From positions 1-64,000 of the forward strand of contig NZ_JACHHZ010000003.1 in the NCBI RefSeq assembly GCF_014202975.1: a stretch of 64,000 bases of DNA. Direction: 5' to 3'. Positions within the stretch are counted from its first letter, which is position 1. Each line of letters starts with the position of its first letter. The notes under the pieces were generated by a model that was not told the origin of the DNA, made no database searches, and saw only the letters and a list, made by a program, of their open reading frames with translations. Below, piece by piece: positions 41,206-48,988 of this stretch. The position numbers and the translations under genes were made by a program. This DNA comes from Povalibacter uvarum (GTDB lineage: Bacteria; Pseudomonadota; Gammaproteobacteria; Steroidobacterales; Steroidobacteraceae).

Positions 41206-41988
41206 ATGGAGAGCATACTTATGACTCAAATATCGCAAATGAGCAAAATGCATATCGAGGGGAAGCGCATAGTGAGGCGCCGCACGAGCGTCGCTGTCTC
41301 GGCGCTCGTGCTGGTGTCACTGTGCGGTTGTTCCGGGCCAGCACCCGATGCGGCGCCGGTCGCTGCGCAGCTGAATGAGGAGCAGCAGACGCTCTACGCG
41401 CTCGGAGCGGCGCTGGCGAACAATCTGCGGGAGCTCGAGCTGACGGCCGACGAACGTGCATTCGTTCTGGCGGGATTCCAGGAATCGGCAGCGGGAGAAG
41501 CTGCGCGCGTCGACGTGACGAGCTTCATGCCCAAGATCCAGTCGCTTCACCTGCAGCGCCAGGCGAAGGCGATCGCACAGCGACGTGAGCAGGGCGCTGT
41601 GTTCCTGGATCAGCAGGCTGCGCAGTCGGGTGCAATGAAGACAGCCACCGGGCTCGTCTATCAGGAACTGACGGCAGGCTCGGGTCGCGGAGTCGCCGAA
41701 CACGATACGGTGACGGTTCACTACGAAGGCAAGCTTCCCGACGGCAAGGTTGTGGACAGCTCGCGCAAGCGGGCCAAGCCGACTCAGTTCCGTGTGAACG
41801 GTGTCATCGCGTGTTGGAAGGAGGCGCTACTGCGCATGAACGTCGGCGGCAGGAGTCGTGTCGTATGTCCGGCGGATCTGGCTTATGGCAACGGAGGCTC
41901 TCCGCCTGTCATTCCACCGGGCGCCACGCTGGATTTCGACATCGAGCTCATCGAAGTGTCGAAGCCTGACGATCCGCGCGGGTCGTAG
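41206..41988 (+). CDS. FKBP-type peptidyl-prolyl isomerase, lipoprotein (FkpA/Mip-like)
   Basis: A 260-residue protein. After a basic N-terminus comes a lipobox-like LVSLCGC (Cys about 40-42), an N-terminal helical dimerisation part (LNEEQQTLYALGAALANNL), and a C-terminal FKBP domain from about 145: GLVYQELTAGSGR, DTVTVHYEGKLPDGKVVDSS, ADLAYGNGGSPPVIPPGATLDFDIELIEV. This is the layout of FkpA and Mip, which fold proteins in the periplasm or at the surface. ATG 41206 follows GGGGGATCTGGAA; ATG 41221 is an alternative. It is divergent from a TonB receptor. Confidence 0.88.
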   Translation: MESILMTQISQMSKMHIEGKRIVRRRTSVAVSALVLVSLCGCSGPAPDAAPVAAQLNEEQQTLYALGAALANNLRELELTADERAFVLAGFQESAAGEAARVDVTSFMPKIQSLHLQRQAKAIAQRREQGAVFLDQQAAQSGAMKTATGLVYQELTAGSGRGVAEHDTVTVHYEGKLPDGKVVDSSRKRAKPTQFRVNGVIACWKEALLRMNVGGRSRVVCPADLAYGNGGSPPVIPPGATLDFDIELIEVSKPDDPRGS

Positions 41989-42281
41989 GCAGTCATCGGG
42001 TACGGAGATTCGTCATGCGCGGTTGCTGAGGCAACCGCGCGTGCACAATGTCCGCAGTGTCGCAGCGACTCGGAAACCTAATATCCGATGCTCGTGAATT
42101 GAAGTCGGCGCATGCGGGTGCTGCCGCATACTTGCCGATGCAGTGCGCTTCGTAACAGTTATGCGATCGCACTGTGGCATCGCGGAGCTTCCGGGGGAAC
42201 GCCTTCTCCGCGAGCGAGCAGGGCACACGCTCGCCCCGTTCGCAGCCAAAACAGTCTGCGAAGAATCTTTGAGGATCAACC

Positions 42282-45257
42282 ATGAAACAGTTGAGGACAC
42301 TGGCATGTATTGCCGCGGTGGGTCTCAGTGTGGCCGGCATCATGAGCCCGGCTACGGCTGCTGAGAACTGGCCGATGTTCGGCAAGGGATATGAGAACAC
42401 ACGAGCCACGAGCGACACCGGGATATCGACCGCCAACATCGCGACACTCAGTGTCGTGCGGCGTACGACCGACGGCGGTATCACCGGTACGCCGACGGTG
42501 GTTGATGGTGTGGCCTACTACTCGGACTTCTCCGGCTATGTGAAAGCGGTGCGCGTCAGCGATGGCGTCGTCCTGTGGCGCGTTCGCCCGCAGACGACGA
42601 TGTTGTCGCCATCGCCGTTCGTTACCGCTGACACGGTCTATGTCGCCGGCAACAACTCGTACGTGTATGCGTTGAACCGTACCAACGGTGCCGTGCGATG
42701 GACGACGCAGATCGAAACTTCGCCGAACAGCCGTATTTCCTCTTCGCCGATCGTGGTCGGCAACATCCTGATCATCGGCACGGGTTCGTATCAGGTGTTC
42801 ATTCCAGCAACGCCGATGTTCCGGGGTCGCGTCGCATTCCTGAATGCGACGACGGGCGCGATCCTGCCGTACAGCACCAACATGTGCCCGAGCGCATCGT
42901 GCGGCGGCGGCATCTCTGTGTGGTCGACCGCTGCCATCGATGAGGCGGCGCGCACCGGCTACATCGGTACCGGTCAGGCCTATCGCGATCCTGCGGGTCC
43001 GTACTCCGACGCGCTCGTCGCGTTCAACATCGACACCGGCGCCATTCGCTGGGCGCGGCAGTTCGTTGCCAACGACGTGTATCAGCTGCAGGGAACGCTG
43101 CGGTATGACTACGACGTGGGTGCGGCACCGAATCTGTTCGTCGCGAACGGACAGCGCATGGTGGGCGTCGGCGGCAAAGACGGAACCTATCGGGCGTTCA
43201 ATCGCGATACAGGCGCGCCGATCTGGAGCACTCCCGTTGGTCAGGGTAGTCCGATTGGCGGCGTCATGCAGTCGACGGCCTATGGCGATGGCCGCATCTA
43301 CGTCACCAGCAATACTTCGACCATCGGCTCGGGTCGCAACGATCCGGTTCCGGCAACATCCGAAGCATTGGCGCTGGATGCCGCAACGGGAACGCCGGTG
43401 TGGGTGCGTCAGCTCGACGCCGGTGGTTTCGGCGGTGTCGCTTACGCGAACGGGCTCATGTACAGCTCGACGTGGGACGGCCGCTTGCGCGTGTTCAACG
43501 CGGCCAACGGCAATCTCGTAAAGGAAGTGCAGGTATCGCCGGCGCGCGGTGCCTATGTGCCGGCGCCAACGGATGGATTTCCGAACGGCTCCGCGGGCGG
43601 CCCGGTCGTGTACGGCAATCGCGTGCTGATGGGCTATGGCTGGACGTGGGTGCTCAACATCAACGGCGGCCTGACGACGATGGAGGCGACTGTTGGCGGC
43701 GGTGGCACGCAGACAGTCACGCTGGCGTCCAGCTCAGACACGTATGTTCAAAGCGGCACGCCGACGACCAACTACGCTTACAACGTGAATCTGCTGGCGC
43801 GACTGGCGGATGCGGAAGGGCTGACACGCGCCTCGTTCCTGCAGTTCCCGCTGACCGCGATTCCCGCGGGCACGATCACTTCGGCGCGGCTGCGCATCTA
43901 TGGCCGTCACGATGCTACGACTGGAACGGGGCAGTCCGTCTCCGTCTGGCCGGGTACCAGGACGACGACGTGGAGCGGGCCGAACGTCACCTACGACAAC
44001 TCCGATACGGAAACCGGCGTCGATTTCTACAACACGAGCTCCATCGCGACTGCGACCGTGGGCATCACGCCGCAGTACTACGAGTGGAACGTCACGGACT
44101 ACGTGGCATCGCGTCGATCGCTCGGTCACGCGACGTTCGGTTTGGCGGTCGACTCGGCGCATCAGTACCGCGTCACGTTCAATTCCGCTGACAACACGGC
44201 GAATCGGCCTGAGCTCGTCGTGACTGTGAGTGGCGGCGGCGGTGGCGGAAATCAGCTTCCCGGCAGCTGTCCCAGCGGCTTCACGGCGCAGGCAGGCGTG
44301 AACCAGGGCTTCATGCACAACGGTGTGGCCCGTGGATTCGTGCTGAATGTGCCGGCGAACACCTCGACGCCCCGCCCGGTCTTCGTCTCGCTGACTGGCT
44401 CGGTGGAGTCGACGAACGAAAACCTCGGTGCGCGCGGCGGCACAAGTGCGCTCACGAGCGATGGCTTCCTTGTCATCGGTCCGGTGCGTCGCTGTGCGGG
44501 TCAGGATCCGAATGGTTCAGGGACCAGCGTCAACGGCGGAACCTGCAATCAGGCGGGCACGGGCGGCTGGACCTGGAATCCGTGGAATGAAGGCCGTGTC
44601 TTCGCCACGGCCGGAGATCCCTGGAAGACAGCTGAAGGTCCGGACTCGCAGTTCCTTGAAGCAGTCGTGCGCTGCGTGGCGGGGAGCTACCCAGTCGACT
44701 CGACGCGCATGTACCTAGGCGGTATTTCCTCCGGCGGCACCATGACCAACCGTGCATTGTTGTTCAACTCGGACTTCTGGGCCGGCGGTCTGCCGATCTC
44801 GGGTGAGTGGTACGTCAGTCAGGACAACGGTACGGCCTATCCGGGTGCCGATGAGTTCGCTGCACGGCGTCAGGCAGTGATCAACAATCCGACCAAGATC
44901 TTCCAGGGGCGCGTGGGTCCGCTGCCGCTTCCGGCATCGCAGAGTCCAATGATCGTCATCTCGGTCTGGGGTGGAACCAACGACGTGTGGTATTGCGGCA
45001 GCACCTTGTGTGCCGACTACCGGCCGAGCACACAGGCGGCGTCCAACTACTTCAGTTCGCTGTCCAACGTCGTGCACGTCGCGTGTTCGTCGAGCTACGG
45101 CCATCAATGGCCAACGCAGAATCGCGCTGCGTTCAACACGTGGGCAGCTACTACACTGGCGTCGCATCCGAAGGGAGCGCCGGCGTCCTCATTCGTACTG
45201 CCGCCGCCACCCGCAGGTTATAGCTGCCGGATCGGTCGCTATACGGATCACTACTAG
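42282..45257 (+). CDS. Exported PQQ-type propeller + DNRLRE-like module + oxidised-PVA-hydrolase-like esterase fusion
   Basis: A 991-residue protein. ATG 42282 follows GAGGA. A Sec signal peptide (ending SPATAAE) has no lipobox. Residues about 25-470 are a PQQ/BamB-type propeller (ENWPMFGKGYENTR start). Residues about 475-650 are a beta-sandwich with the DNRLRE/CBM96-like pattern (SSDTYVQSGTPTTNYA, SFLQFPLTAIPAGTITSARLRIY, YYEWNVTDYVA), bounded by Gly-rich linkers. Residues about 660-991 are a PvaB-like esterase: GISSG (Ser816), WGGTNDVW and YGHQWP. It is a second, longer form of the fusion at 15482-18244, with a possible binding module replacing the lipid anchor. There is no CxxCH. Suggested role: oxidation plus cleavage of PVA or a related polyol while bound to it. 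The LysR gene convergent with it may regulate it. Confidence 0.85.
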   Translation: MKQLRTLACIAAVGLSVAGIMSPATAAENWPMFGKGYENTRATSDTGISTANIATLSVVRRTTDGGITGTPTVVDGVAYYSDFSGYVKAVRVSDGVVLWRVRPQTTMLSPSPFVTADTVYVAGNNSYVYALNRTNGAVRWTTQIETSPNSRISSSPIVVGNILIIGTGSYQVFIPATPMFRGRVAFLNATTGAILPYSTNMCPSASCGGGISVWSTAAIDEAARTGYIGTGQAYRDPAGPYSDALVAFNIDTGAIRWARQFVANDVYQLQGTLRYDYDVGAAPNLFVANGQRMVGVGGKDGTYRAFNRDTGAPIWSTPVGQGSPIGGVMQSTAYGDGRIYVTSNTSTIGSGRNDPVPATSEALALDAATGTPVWVRQLDAGGFGGVAYANGLMYSSTWDGRLRVFNAANGNLVKEVQVSPARGAYVPAPTDGFPNGSAGGPVVYGNRVLMGYGWTWVLNINGGLTTMEATVGGGGTQTVTLASSSDTYVQSGTPTTNYAYNVNLLARLADAEGLTRASFLQFPLTAIPAGTITSARLRIYGRHDATTGTGQSVSVWPGTRTTTWSGPNVTYDNSDTETGVDFYNTSSIATATVGITPQYYEWNVTDYVASRRSLGHATFGLAVDSAHQYRVTFNSADNTANRPELVVTVSGGGGGGNQLPGSCPSGFTAQAGVNQGFMHNGVARGFVLNVPANTSTPRPVFVSLTGSVESTNENLGARGGTSALTSDGFLVIGPVRRCAGQDPNGSGTSVNGGTCNQAGTGGWTWNPWNEGRVFATAGDPWKTAEGPDSQFLEAVVRCVAGSYPVDSTRMYLGGISSGGTMTNRALLFNSDFWAGGLPISGEWYVSQDNGTAYPGADEFAARRQAVINNPTKIFQGRVGPLPLPASQSPMIVISVWGGTNDVWYCGSTLCADYRPSTQAASNYFSSLSNVVHVACSSSYGHQWPTQNRAAFNTWAATTLASHPKGAPASSFVLPPPPAGYSCRIGRYTDHY

Positions 45258-45274
45258 AGTGATGTGATGTGAAG

Positions 45275-45306
45275 TCGCCGGGCCCGGAGAACACCGGGCC
45301 CGGCGA
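45275..45306 (+). terminator. Perfect hairpin after the second fusion gene
   Basis: TCGCCGGGCCCGG-AGAACA-CCGGGCCCGGCGA, a 13-bp perfect stem 18 bases after the stop at 45257. No U-tract follows. Confidence 0.6.
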
Positions 45307-45334
45307 TGGATCGGATGTAGTTCCTGACGGTAAA

Positions 45335-45357
45335 GACGCCCGCGGTTCGCGGGCGTC
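45335..45357 (-). terminator. Hairpin after the LysR gene
   Basis: GACGCCCGCG-GTT-CGCGGGCGTC, a 10-bp perfect stem. In the leftward direction, that of the LysR gene ending at 45364, it is followed by TTTACC. Confidence 0.6.
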
Positions 45358-45363
45358 GTGCTT

Positions 45364-46335
45364 TCAGATGAGAGCTTTCTCGAGTGCGCGAGCTTGCTCA
45401 TCCGTCTCGTGAGCCTTCCCGATTGCTGTGCGAACCTTCGTCACGAGCCAATCGATCGCCGGATCAGAGCCTGCCTGGGCGCGGCGCAGTGCAATCACCG
45501 AATGTGACCCGTACTCGAAGGGCAGGGTAAGGATCTGAAGCCGCAGGCTGTCCGCGTAGCGGCGTGCCAGACGCAGTGGGACGGTTGCGACCGAGTCGGT
45601 TTGTGAGACGACGGTGAATGCAATCAGAAAGCGCGGCACGCTGGCAACGACCCGACGCGTGATGCCCAGCCGCTGAAGCGGGCGTTCACCCATGTCTGTC
45701 ATTGTGCCGCTCGCGGTCACGATGACGTGGCCGGACGATGTGTACGTGTCGACATCCAGTTCACCCTGGATGCGTGGATGACGTTCTCGCGCGATCACGC
45801 AGTAGCGTTCTTCGTACAGTGCATCGGCGTACAGCGCTTCCGGGATCGGGCAGTCGAAACGGCCGATCGCCAGGTCGATCTCGTCGAGGGTCAGTGCCGT
45901 CATCGCCTCGTCACCCATCAGCATCCGGAACGAGATGCGCGCCTGCGGTGCCTCGTGCTCGAAAGCTCGCAAGATCCGGGCGGCGGCGAGCGTGCAATCG
46001 AAATCCGCTCCGGCAAGACGGAACTGCCTGTAGGTCGTCGCCGGATCGAATCCGCGGCCGATGTCCATCGTCTCCTGCGCGCGCAGGATCAGGTCATCGA
46101 TCATCGGCGCGATCTCGAGCGCGCGTCGCGTCGGCTCGAGGCCATTCGGGCGGCGAATGAACAGCGGGTCTTCGAAGAGTTGACGCAATCGGCCGAGCAC
46201 ATGGCTCACGGCCGACTGGCTGAGGCCCAGTCGTTCTGCTGCGGCTGTCGTGCGGCGACAGCGCACGAGCTCACGAAATACCAGAAGCAGCGTTCCGTCG
46301 AGGCGCTTGATCCTGTTGCGATCGATGTGAGTCAC
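45364..46335 (-). CDS. LysR-family transcriptional regulator
   Basis: A 323-residue LysR regulator. The N-terminal helix-turn-helix reads LLLVFRELVRCRRTTAAAERLGLSQSAVSHVLGRLRQLFEDPLFIRR, close to the NodD/NahR-like group, followed by a substrate-binding domain. I chose GTG 46335 (VTHIDRNRIKRLDG) behind AGGGAC; an ATG at 46401 would add 22 residues unlike the family. It is convergent with the second propeller-esterase fusion and preceded by an AT-rich region. An effector such as an aromatic or organic acid is typical; the target is unknown. Confidence 0.88.
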   Translation of the reverse strand: MTHIDRNRIKRLDGTLLLVFRELVRCRRTTAAAERLGLSQSAVSHVLGRLRQLFEDPLFIRRPNGLEPTRRALEIAPMIDDLILRAQETMDIGRGFDPATTYRQFRLAGADFDCTLAAARILRAFEHEAPQARISFRMLMGDEAMTALTLDEIDLAIGRFDCPIPEALYADALYEERYCVIARERHPRIQGELDVDTYTSSGHVIVTASGTMTDMGERPLQRLGITRRVVASVPRFLIAFTVVSQTDSVATVPLRLARRYADSLRLQILTLPFEYGSHSVIALRRAQAGSDPAIDWLVTKVRTAIGKAHETDEQARALEKALI

Positions 46336-46727
46336 GATGTCCCTGACCCCCTGCGAAGCTCTGCGCTTGCGTGTCGGCGACGATGCCGACGCGCAGCGCA
46401 AGATTGTGGATCGGCACCGCGTCGCTCACTTCACGTGACTCGGTGTCGCCGGTGCAGGCGCTCGCCCCGTCGATGGAACGAACATACCTGCATTACAAAT
46501 TTTCATTTTATTGGAAGATTATCCTTAGGGGTTACCCTTATTGCAATGAGAATGTGCTGTAATCAGGCCTAAAGCATCACATAAGATAAATATCAGTCGG
46601 TTGACTGATTACTGAACGTCCATACCATAGAGTCAGAATCTGTGAACGAGCGTCTCGGGCCGATCGCAGCGCTGCCGCAGTGCGGCGATACGCGATCACG
46701 AGCCGCGCGGAGCGGGGGGAGGCTTCG
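46336..46727. other. AT-rich intergenic region between divergent LysR and PilZ genes
   Basis: This 392-base gap holds no credible gene. From about 46485 to 46625 it is much richer in A+T than its surroundings, which fits promoters for both directions. It contains the palindrome at 46593-46608. The rest shows nothing I can name. Confidence 0.6.
46593..46608. promoter_or_regulatory. 16-bp palindromic operator candidate (site 8)
   Basis: TCAGTCG-GT-TGACTGA matches the TCARTCA-N2-TGAYTGA pattern at 13 of 14 arm positions, with flanking A and T extending the symmetry. It is 120 bases before the PilZ gene and about 260 before the LysR start. Confidence 0.5.
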
Positions 46728-47045
46728 ATGCGTGAATCGGGGAGGTTCGAGCTGCCGTTGGGGGCGGAGCGGCGCGGCCAGGCGCGATTGCCTGTTCGCG
46801 GGTTCGCCATCATCAAGGGCGGGCGAGGACGAGCGCTGGCACAGGCGGTGGACATCTCCGCATCAGGCGTCTGCCTTTCGCTCTCACACCCGCTCGAGGT
46901 GGGGGAGGCCTATCGCCTCGATCTGGAGATTCACGGCGATCCGCCCAGAGTGAAGTCGGTGCTGGCCCGCGTGTGCTTCTGCCTCGCGTCGAACGGTGCC
47001 TACAGGATCGGGTTCAACTGTTGCCTGGACGATTTCGTCGAATGA
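46728..47045 (+). CDS. PilZ-domain protein
   Basis: A 105-residue stand-alone PilZ domain. It shows the two c-di-GMP-binding elements: an Arg-rich RRGQARLPVRG near residues 15-25 and VDISASGVCL near 40. ATG 46728 follows GGGGGAGG; the open frame continues upstream to 46680 without support. PilZ proteins bind c-di-GMP and adjust motility, polysaccharide export or attachment by protein contact. What it controls here is unknown. It precedes a HAD phosphatase with an 86-base gap. Confidence 0.85.
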   Translation: MRESGRFELPLGAERRGQARLPVRGFAIIKGGRGRALAQAVDISASGVCLSLSHPLEVGEAYRLDLEIHGDPPRVKSVLARVCFCLASNGAYRIGFNCCLDDFVE

Positions 47046-47131
47046 GACGATGTGCCCGTGCCGCCCGGCTGTCAGGGTAAGCACCGCAATGTACGGCGAA
47101 CGATCGCCTTGATTCGTCAGAGGGAAGATTC

Positions 47132-47866
47132 TTGCGTCTCAACGTCCTGCTCGATCTGGATGGCACGCTCACCGATCCCCGCGTCGGCTTCGTAGCCAGT
47201 ATCAATCACGCTCTGGTGAAGCTGCGGATGCCGTCCCTGCCGGAGCGGGTGCTCACCCGTCACATCGGTCCGCCGCTGCGCGAGACGCTGTCGAGCCTGC
47301 TCGGCGCGTCGCGCAAGCACCGGCTGGCTGCTGCTCTCAAGCATTACCGCGAGCGCTACGCTGGCGGCGGAGTGTTCGAGTGCACCGTTTATCCCCATGT
47401 TGCCGAGGCGCTGGCAAGGCTCAGCGAAGGCGGCGTTCGCCTGTTCCTCGCAACGTCGAAACCGAAGGTATTCGCCGAACGCGTGCTGACGCATTTCTCG
47501 CTCCATGAGCACTTCGAAGGAATCTACGGCAGCGAGCTCGATGGCATGTACGCCGAGAAGCACGTACTGATCACTCACATCCTCGATCGGGAGCGGCTCG
47601 ATCCGCGCGCGACAGTTGTCGTAGGAGACCGCTGCCATGATGTGCGAGCTGCCCGCGCTCATGGCTTGTCATCCGTCGGGGTGTTGTGGGGCTATGGTTC
47701 GCGGCAGGAACTCGTGGAAGCAGGAGCGACTTTTCTCGTTCCCGATCCGGAGGCGCTCGTCGAGTCGCTATTGCCGGATCCACGCCGCGTTGCGCGGGCG
47801 CGCATGGCAGCTTCTCCGCTGCGGGTGGGAAAGGCTGCGGGCAACGAGCGGCGAGCGATGAGCTAG
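47132..47866 (+). CDS. HAD-family hydrolase, phosphoglycolate-phosphatase-like
   Basis: A 244-residue HAD phosphatase. LLDLDGTLTDP at residues 6-16 holds the nucleophile Asp and general acid Asp, LFLATSKP is motif II, K-containing GMYAEKHVLI motif III, and VVVGDRCHDVRAARAHG motif IV. It begins with TTG at 47132, 8 bases after AGAGGGAAG; no ATG is in frame nearby with the motif intact. The cap-domain type is like Gph or the 5'-nucleotidase YrfG group. It would remove phosphate from a small phosphorylated metabolite in the cytoplasm. Confidence 0.85.
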   Translation: MRLNVLLDLDGTLTDPRVGFVASINHALVKLRMPSLPERVLTRHIGPPLRETLSSLLGASRKHRLAAALKHYRERYAGGGVFECTVYPHVAEALARLSEGGVRLFLATSKPKVFAERVLTHFSLHEHFEGIYGSELDGMYAEKHVLITHILDRERLDPRATVVVGDRCHDVRAARAHGLSSVGVLWGYGSRQELVEAGATFLVPDPEALVESLLPDPRRVARARMAASPLRVGKAAGNERRAMS

Positions 47867-47932
47867 GAGCGTTCGCTGAGGAACGTCGCGCCGAGATTTC
47901 ACACCGGCGCGATTGCCCGATCGACGCTCGCT

Positions 47933-48937
47933 CTACAGGTGCTGGTTGAACCAGTCAGCAGCGGCGTTCGAACTGGTCTCGAACGCATCGTCGATGTACA
48001 TCTGGAAGTGCGTGACACCAGGTACTTCGATCCACTTCTTCGGTCCCTGGATTTCAGCGAAGGCGGCGCGACTTGCGACATTGCCGCCGAGCTCTTCCTT
48101 CTCCGCTACGACCATCAGGATCGGACGTTCACCCAGGTACCGCACGTGATAGAACGGGTAGTACTCGCGCACAGCCTGCTGTGTTTCGACGTCAACCATG
48201 CGGCGGATGGAGAACCCTGTTTCGTACTCATCGCCCTGCCCGGTACGTGCGCGTTTGATCGCATCCGCAAGCAGCGCGCCGTCGAGCTTGAGAGGCGCCG
48301 GCTGTGCATTGCTGCCGCCCGGAATCTGCGACACGATTGCCTTCACGCGTGCGTCCTGACCGGCGACGGTGATGACGTGGCCTCCGGCAAAGCTTGACCC
48401 CCAGACGCCGATGCGCTCTGGGTCAACTCCAGCTTCCCCTTGCAGATAGGAGATCGCGTTGCGGAAGTCTTCCACCTGACGTGCTGGAAGAAGTCGCGTG
48501 CGTTTCACCACGATATTCGCCTGCGTGCGTGTGACGCGAACGGCATCGTCGTTCTTCAATCGATCGGTGACGGTCGCAAAGCCGTCGCTGCCGCCCCATC
48601 CGCGATAGTCGATCACCATCGCGACCAGCCCGCGCTGCGCCAGGCGGGCGCCGTACTTCTCGATCGAGTTGTGATAGCCAGCCCAGCCCTGTCCGAGAAC
48701 GACTCCCGGAAGTTTCTTGTCGGTGGAGAAGTTCTTCGGGAAGAAGAGCTTCGCGTAACAGGCAACGCCGTCGCTGTAGTAGGTCACTTCGCGAGTGGTC
48801 ACGCCCTCGGCAAGCTTGTAAGCCCAATCCTGCTGCGTGAGTCCTCGCTTGATCGGCGCATCCGCCGCCATGGCGTTGCCCCCGAGCGCCAGCGCTGCTA
48901 CCAGCATCGATGCTCTGATCAGCTTCAGTCGCGTCAT
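47933..48937 (-). CDS. Exported alpha/beta hydrolase
   Basis: A 334-residue protein with a Sec signal peptide (MTRLKLIRASMLVAALALGG, then NAMAAD). ATG 48937 follows AGAGGA. The hydrolase core has GQGWAGY (oxyanion region), DYRGWGGSDG, and the nucleophile elbow GSSFAGG near residue 200. The elbow is GxSxA rather than the usual GxSxG. The late His is probably in PGVTHFQMY. It is a distant paralogue of the exported hydrolase at 5489-6481 (both share DYRGWG.SD and a WGSS elbow). It lies just downstream of a quinohaemoprotein gene in the same direction, so an alcohol-oxidation plus ester-cleavage pairing is possible again. The substrate is unknown. Confidence 0.82.
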   Translation of the reverse strand: MTRLKLIRASMLVAALALGGNAMAADAPIKRGLTQQDWAYKLAEGVTTREVTYYSDGVACYAKLFFPKNFSTDKKLPGVVLGQGWAGYHNSIEKYGARLAQRGLVAMVIDYRGWGGSDGFATVTDRLKNDDAVRVTRTQANIVVKRTRLLPARQVEDFRNAISYLQGEAGVDPERIGVWGSSFAGGHVITVAGQDARVKAIVSQIPGGSNAQPAPLKLDGALLADAIKRARTGQGDEYETGFSIRRMVDVETQQAVREYYPFYHVRYLGERPILMVVAEKEELGGNVASRAAFAEIQGPKKWIEVPGVTHFQMYIDDAFETSSNAAADWFNQHL

Positions 48938-48988
48938 GTCAGATCCTCTTCGTGGGTGTCACGTTCGAAAGTGCGGTCGCTGGGAGTT

